64,000 nucleotides of DNA from Neoroseomonas marina (GTDB taxonomy: Bacteria; Pseudomonadota; Alphaproteobacteria; Acetobacterales; Acetobacteraceae), in NCBI RefSeq assembly GCF_012927745.1, contig NZ_JABBKX010000002.1, forward strand, positions 186,001 to 250,000, in the 5' to 3' direction. Shown here one piece after another: positions 60,028 through 64,000 of this stretch. The notes beneath the pieces were generated by a model. That model was not told the DNA's origin. It was given only the letters and a program-made list of their open reading frames with translations, and searched no databases. Numbering within the stretch: position 1 is the first letter of the stretch; each line of letters begins with the position of its first letter. The position numbers and the translations under genes were made by a program.

Positions 60028-61605
60028 ATGAGCATCGCGCGACGGGACCTGCTTCTCGGCACCATGGCGAGCCCGCTCGTGCTCAGCAGAGCAGCTTCGG
60101 CACAGAATCGCCGCGTGATCCGCGCAGTACCGATTGGCGACCTGCGCATCCTCGATCCGATCTGGACCACGGCCTACATCACGCGCAACCACGGCTACCT
60201 CGTCTGGGATACGCTCTTCGGTCTCGATGAGAACGATGTGCCGCAGCCCCAGATGGTCGAGAGCCATGACGTCGGCGCCGACGGGCTCACCTGGACTTTC
60301 ACGCTACGGTCAGGCTTGCTTTGGCACGATGGCGCGCCGGTGCGGGCAGCCGACTGCGTTGCCTCGATCCGGCGCTGGGGCGCGCGCGACGGCATGGGCC
60401 AGGCGCTCATGTCCGTCACCGCTTCGCTCGACGCGCTGGATGAACGCAGTTTCCGCTTGGTGCTGCGGCGTCCCGTCGGGTTCGTGCTTGAGGCGCTGGG
60501 CAAGATCGACAGCAACGTGCCCTTTATGATGCCCGAGCGCCTCGCCAATACGTCGCCGAATACGCAGATACGGGAGATGGTTGGCTCCGGTCCGTTCCGC
60601 TTCATCGCCGGCGAATGGGTGCCAGGCGCTAAGGTCGTCTACGAGCGCTTCGATCGCTACGTACCGCGATCCGAACCCGCGAGCCGCGCTGCCGGCGGGA
60701 AGGTCGCGAAAGTCGATCGAGTCGAGCTGATATACACTCCCGACGCTGCGACGGCCGCCAATGGCCTCATCACCGGTGAGTTCGACATCCTCGAATCTCC
60801 GTCACCCGATCTGCTCGGCCTGCTGCGGCGATCGCGTGGCGTGACGGTGGGTACGAACGATCCGCTCGGCTATGGGCTCTTTGCCGTGCTGAATCACCTT
60901 CATCCGCCCTTCGACAAGATCGAGGCGCGGCGCGCGTTGATGACGGCGATCCGCCAGTCGGAGTTCATGCAGGCGACGGTCGGCGACGGCAGTCCCTGGC
61001 GCGAATGCGCGGCGGTCTTCGGCTGCAGACCGAACGAGGACGCGCGATGGCAGGAGCTCGGCTGGCCGGCCTATGACCTGGGCCGCGCTCGCGCCCTGCT
61101 GGCCTCCTCCGGCTACGACGGACGGCCGATCCTGGTCATGGATCCGGCCGACAACCCGACACTGCACCCCCCGGCTTTGATGCTGGCCGAGGCGCTGCGC
61201 AGCATTGGCGCCAACGTGAACCTGCTCGCAATGGATTGGAGCGCGCTGGTGGCGCGGCGATCCTCAAGGGCGCCGGTGGATCAGGGCGGGTGGAACATCT
61301 ACGCCACCAACGCGACGATGACTGGCATCTCGACGCCGCTGACGAACAATTTCGTCCGAAACTGCGAGCGTGCCGGCTTCGGTTGGCCTTGTGACCGCCG
61401 CATCGACGCCAAGTCCGACGAATGGACCTTCGAGACTGACGCGACGCGCAGGGCTGCACTGCTAACGGAGCTGAACCGTCTACACATTGAGAACGTGACC
61501 TCCATCCCCCTCGGCCAGTACCGCAACGCCATTGCCTATCGCGAAGGGCTGAAGGGCCTCATTCCCGCGCCGGCCGTCCTCTACTGGAACATCGAGAAAG
61601 CCTGA
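60028..61605 (+). CDS. ABC transporter substrate-binding protein, family 5 (copy 2)
   Basis: 525 residues with a Tat-like leader (SIARRDLLLGTMASPLVLSRAASAQ). SBP_bac_5 features: LRILDPIWTTAYITRNHGYLVWDTLF, WTFTLRSGLLWHDGAPVRAADCVASI, GSGPFRFIAGEWVPG, YDLGRARALLASSGYDG. It differs clearly in sequence from copy 1 although of the same family. Last of four plus-strand genes; LysR lies convergent 8 bp away. Confidence 0.9.
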   Translation: MSIARRDLLLGTMASPLVLSRAASAQNRRVIRAVPIGDLRILDPIWTTAYITRNHGYLVWDTLFGLDENDVPQPQMVESHDVGADGLTWTFTLRSGLLWHDGAPVRAADCVASIRRWGARDGMGQALMSVTASLDALDERSFRLVLRRPVGFVLEALGKIDSNVPFMMPERLANTSPNTQIREMVGSGPFRFIAGEWVPGAKVVYERFDRYVPRSEPASRAAGGKVAKVDRVELIYTPDAATAANGLITGEFDILESPSPDLLGLLRRSRGVTVGTNDPLGYGLFAVLNHLHPPFDKIEARRALMTAIRQSEFMQATVGDGSPWRECAAVFGCRPNEDARWQELGWPAYDLGRARALLASSGYDGRPILVMDPADNPTLHPPALMLAEALRSIGANVNLLAMDWSALVARRSSRAPVDQGGWNIYATNATMTGISTPLTNNFVRNCERAGFGWPCDRRIDAKSDEWTFETDATRRAALLTELNRLHIENVTSIPLGQYRNAIAYREGLKGLIPAPAVLYWNIEKA

Positions 61606-61613
61606 TGGGCACG

Positions 61614-62585
61614 CTATCGCGCACGGCGCCGGGCCACAGGTGCCTTGCGGGTCCGCGCCGCCTCCCTGGGCGACGCCTGGCTGGAGGCGTCGAGCAAGGG
61701 TTGCAGATCCTCGGCCAACAGCGCCAGGAAGGCGTCGCGGGCGGCGCTCGGTGCGGCGCCGACGTTCCAGAGTGCGTAGATGGCGTAGTCGGCGGCAGGC
61801 TCGATGGGCCGGATCGCGATGCCCGGACTCTTGCCCATGGCTGCAGTGGTCATCGGTCCCGCTATCGCCAGATGGCCGAAGGTACGCACGGCCTCGTAGC
61901 AGAACAGCGGCGAGCCGATGGTCAGCTTCACGTTGGGCTGGATGCCATGGCGGGCGAACAGGCTTTTTGCCAGCCCGCCGAGCGGATCCCGATCGGATCC
62001 CAGGATGCAGGGATAGCGTGCGTAGTCGTCGAGCATCACGACCTCTCGCGACGCCAGTGGGTGCGATGCCGGCAGCACCGCGACGAGGCGCGATCGCCCG
62101 AATACCCTCGACGCGAGACTCGGCGGCGGTTCCGGCCCGGTCGCGATGCCCACATCGGCGCCGCGGCTCAGAAGCAGGTTGACCTGCTCTGCCTGCCCCT
62201 TGGTGTCGAGTTCGATCTCGAGGCCGGGAAAGCGCCGATGCAGGCGGCCCATCACGCGAGGCAGCGACGATGTCGCCAGCATGTGCACGCAGACGACCGC
62301 GATGCGTTCGCCAGCGCCGCGCGCGAGGCGCCGGGCGACCGAGGCGGTCTGCTCGACGCGGAGGAAGACCGCGTCCACCTCCTGGATGAGGATCTGCGCT
62401 TCCTGCGTCGGGCGGATCCGACCTTCGCTTCGTTCGAAGAGCGTATAGCCGAGTTGCTGTTCCAGATGCCGCAGCATGCGGCTGGCGGAAGGCTGCGATA
62501 CGCCCGTACGCGCCGCACCGCCAGTGATGCTGCCGGACCAGTAGATCTCCTTGAACAGGGCCAAGGCACGGAGATTCAAGGCCAT
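61614..62585 (-). CDS. LysR-family transcriptional regulator
   Basis: 323 residues. N-terminal HTH: LRALALFKEIYWSGSITGGAARTGVSQPSASRMLRHLEQQLGYTLFERSEGRIRPTQEAQIL. The effector domain spans about 90-290 (IAVVCVHMLATSSLPRVMGRLHRRFPGLEIELDTKG). C-terminal tail Arg-rich. Probably controls the amidohydrolase genes around it. Divergent from the tctC remnant and amidohydrolase copy 3. Confidence 0.92.
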   Translation of the reverse strand: MALNLRALALFKEIYWSGSITGGAARTGVSQPSASRMLRHLEQQLGYTLFERSEGRIRPTQEAQILIQEVDAVFLRVEQTASVARRLARGAGERIAVVCVHMLATSSLPRVMGRLHRRFPGLEIELDTKGQAEQVNLLLSRGADVGIATGPEPPPSLASRVFGRSRLVAVLPASHPLASREVVMLDDYARYPCILGSDRDPLGGLAKSLFARHGIQPNVKLTIGSPLFCYEAVRTFGHLAIAGPMTTAAMGKSPGIAIRPIEPAADYAIYALWNVGAAPSAARDAFLALLAEDLQPLLDASSQASPREAARTRKAPVARRRAR

Positions 62586-62679
62586 CTTTCATCGTTGCTC
62601 AATGGCGGGTCGATCGCAAGCCGGGGCTGCCGCATCGCCACCGACACTGAAAACCGCGGCAGCCTCCGCCGTCATGATG

Positions 62680-63109
62680 CCGTCCGCTGCATTTGGCAGT
62701 GGCGACACGGCGTGCACCCCGCCGGCGCAGCGAACGCTCTTTCTCAGCGAGGGAAGCGCGGCGCGCATCGAAGCGTCCACGAGGCTGGCCAGGTCCGCAT
62801 CCTGGCGATCTCCGGCACCGAGCGGCACCCGGGATTGCCCAATGTCCCAACGGTGCGCGAGCAAGGCTTCGACTGGTCCGTGATGAGTTTCAACGCGGTC
62901 ACCGCGCCGGCCGGCATCCCGCCGGACCGACGGCAACTGCTCGAGACGCCTTCCGCGCGGTGATGGGCGAAGTCGAGATTCGCGATCGGCCGACGGGCAT
63001 GGGCTCGGTCGTTTCCTTCACCCCGGGCGCCGAACTCGACGCGAGGATGCGCCGGGAGCGTGCTTCTTGGACTCAACTTGTGCGCGATGCCCACATCGAG
63101 GTGAACTGA
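62680..63109 (+). pseudogene. Bug/TctC-type substrate-binding protein remnant
   Basis: The C-terminal third of a tripartite tricarboxylate transporter binding protein is spread over two frames. GQVRILAISGTERHPGLPNVPTVREQGFDWSVMSFNAVTAPAGIPPD is in one frame; after about 62945 the homology continues in another as VMGEVEIRDRPTGMG, later ELDARMRRERASWTQLVRDAHIEVN and stop. The first two thirds of the gene are missing. This looks like a truncated and frameshifted gene, 4 bp before amidohydrolase copy 3. Confidence 0.78.
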
Positions 63110-63113
63110 CGCC

Positions 63114-64000
63114 ATGACCCTGCTCATTCGCAACACGACCATCGTGACCGGCGACGATGCCGACACGATCCACTACGGCGCCGCACTCGCGGTGTCGGGG
63201 AACCGCATCGTCGCCATCGGTCCCGACGCGGAGGTCGCGGCCCGCCATCCCGGCGCCGAGACGATCGACGCCACCGGGCGGGCCGTCTTCCCCGGCTTCG
63301 CCAACATCCACACGCATCTGGTGATGACGCTGGCGCGCGGCGTGTTCGAGGACCTGTCCCCGCCGCATGAGCCGCCCTTCTGCGGGGGTCTCTCGCCGAT
63401 CCCGCTGCCGGCCCTAGCACCGGCCGAGCAGGCTGCGATGTGCCGCCTCGGCGCGCTGGAGGCGATCCGGTCAGGCACCACGGCGCTGCTCGAGGACGCG
63501 GTCAACATCGAGAACTATGCGCAGGACATGGTCGATACCGGGCTGCGCCTGGTGCTCGCCGAGCGCGCCTGGGACCGCGCCGGCGCGTCGATCGGCGACC
63601 CGTCCGAATTCCGTCGCGACGCCGCCCTCGGCGAGGCCGGGCTGCGGCGCATCGAGAAACTGCACGCACGTTGGGACGGCGCCGGCGAGGGGCGCGTGCG
63701 CGTCGGCGTCTCCGCCTGGGCGCCGGACATGTGTTCGCCCGAGCTGCTGCGCGAGGTGCGCGCGTTGCAGGACCGGCTGGATACGGTCGGAACGATCCAC
63801 CTGAACCAGATCTGGGGCGAGGTCGCCGCCATCCAGGCGCATCACAACATGCTGCCAAGCCAGTTCCTCGAAAGCATCGGCTTCCTGAACGACCGGCTGG
63901 TCGCGGCGCATTGCCGCTGCATGACGAACGAGGAGGAACGCATCCTCGGGAAGCACCGCGTGCATGTCGCCTTCAATTCCGCCATCGCCGCGCGGCGCGG
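63114..64000 (+). CDS. Amidohydrolase family protein (copy 3, cut at window end)
   Basis: At least 295 residues; no stop before the window edge. N-terminus MTLLIRNTTIVTGDDADTIHYG and metal site PGFANIHTHLVMTLARGVFEDL. Then RLGALEAIRSGTTALLED, LVLAERAWDRAG, HLNQIWGEVAAIQ and AAHCRCMTNEEE. It follows copy 2 (58598) closely and copy 1 (55609) more distantly, indicating a duplication. It begins 4 bp after the tctC remnant. Confidence 0.88.
   Translation, partial: MTLLIRNTTIVTGDDADTIHYGAALAVSGNRIVAIGPDAEVAARHPGAETIDATGRAVFPGFANIHTHLVMTLARGVFEDLSPPHEPPFCGGLSPIPLPALAPAEQAAMCRLGALEAIRSGTTALLEDAVNIENYAQDMVDTGLRLVLAERAWDRAGASIGDPSEFRRDAALGEAGLRRIEKLHARWDGAGEGRVRVGVSAWAPDMCSPELLREVRALQDRLDTVGTIHLNQIWGEVAAIQAHHNMLPSQFLESIGFLNDRLVAAHCRCMTNEEERILGKHRVHVAFNSAIAARR

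Overview
The window is GC-rich throughout, with dense, short-gapped gene packing, many 1-4 bp stop/start overlaps and frequent GTG starts. A complete pqqABCDE operon beside a PQQ-type dehydrogenase/cytochrome c pair, HslVU, Aap/Bug/TctA-type transport proteins and amino acid, ureide and amidohydrolase gene sets suggest an alphaproteobacterium of the Acetobacteraceae (Roseomonas-like). That placement rests on gene content only. No rRNA, tRNA, CRISPR array or insertion sequence was found.

Layout. 1-6.9 kb is housekeeping: the end of dnaK, dnaJ, a PRC-barrel protein, dapB, a methyltransferase divergent from a glyoxalase II gene, a GST, a cupin and an amino-acid binding protein. 7-13.8 kb holds an alpha/beta hydrolase/D-aminopeptidase pair, then a USP / Lon-like protease / USP operon behind an FNR-type box. 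13.8-30.5 kb is a nitrogen and anion acquisition region: two coupled deacetylase-fold genes, a family-5 binding protein lacking a signal peptide, tungstate transport genes split into convergent units with an HTH/molybdate-binding-domain regulator, glpD, an enolase-superfamily gene, ureidoglycolate lyase with an M20 amidohydrolase remnant, and a six-gene ABC transporter / deacetylase / split allophanate hydrolase operon headed by a GntR regulator.

30.6-34.7 kb has an ArsR regulator, an MFS carrier and hslVU. Between hslV and hslU lie two copies of a stem-loop repeat; the same repeat precedes dnaJ and in both places supplies the Shine-Dalgarno sequence. 35.2-40.1 kb is the PQQ locus. 40.4-44.3 kb has an alpha/beta hydrolase, a 2-oxopent-4-enoate hydratase-like gene and an orphan TctA. 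44.5-54.3 kb holds envelope proteins, metE under a cobalamin riboswitch plus a palindrome over its apparent -10 box, a PepSY/two-component cluster and a glycosyltransferase.

From 54.3 kb the character changes (less GC-rich gaps, an AT-hook/zinc-ribbon protein), leading into a catabolic island in which amidohydrolases alternate with dipeptide/opine-type binding proteins (AH-SBP-AH-SBP), followed by a LysR regulator, a broken Bug/TctC binding protein gene and a third amidohydrolase cut by the window end. The strongest candidates for something undescribed are the heat-shock-linked SD-bearing repeat, the FNR-box USP/Lon-like operon, the split allophanate hydrolase operon and the alternating amidohydrolase island.
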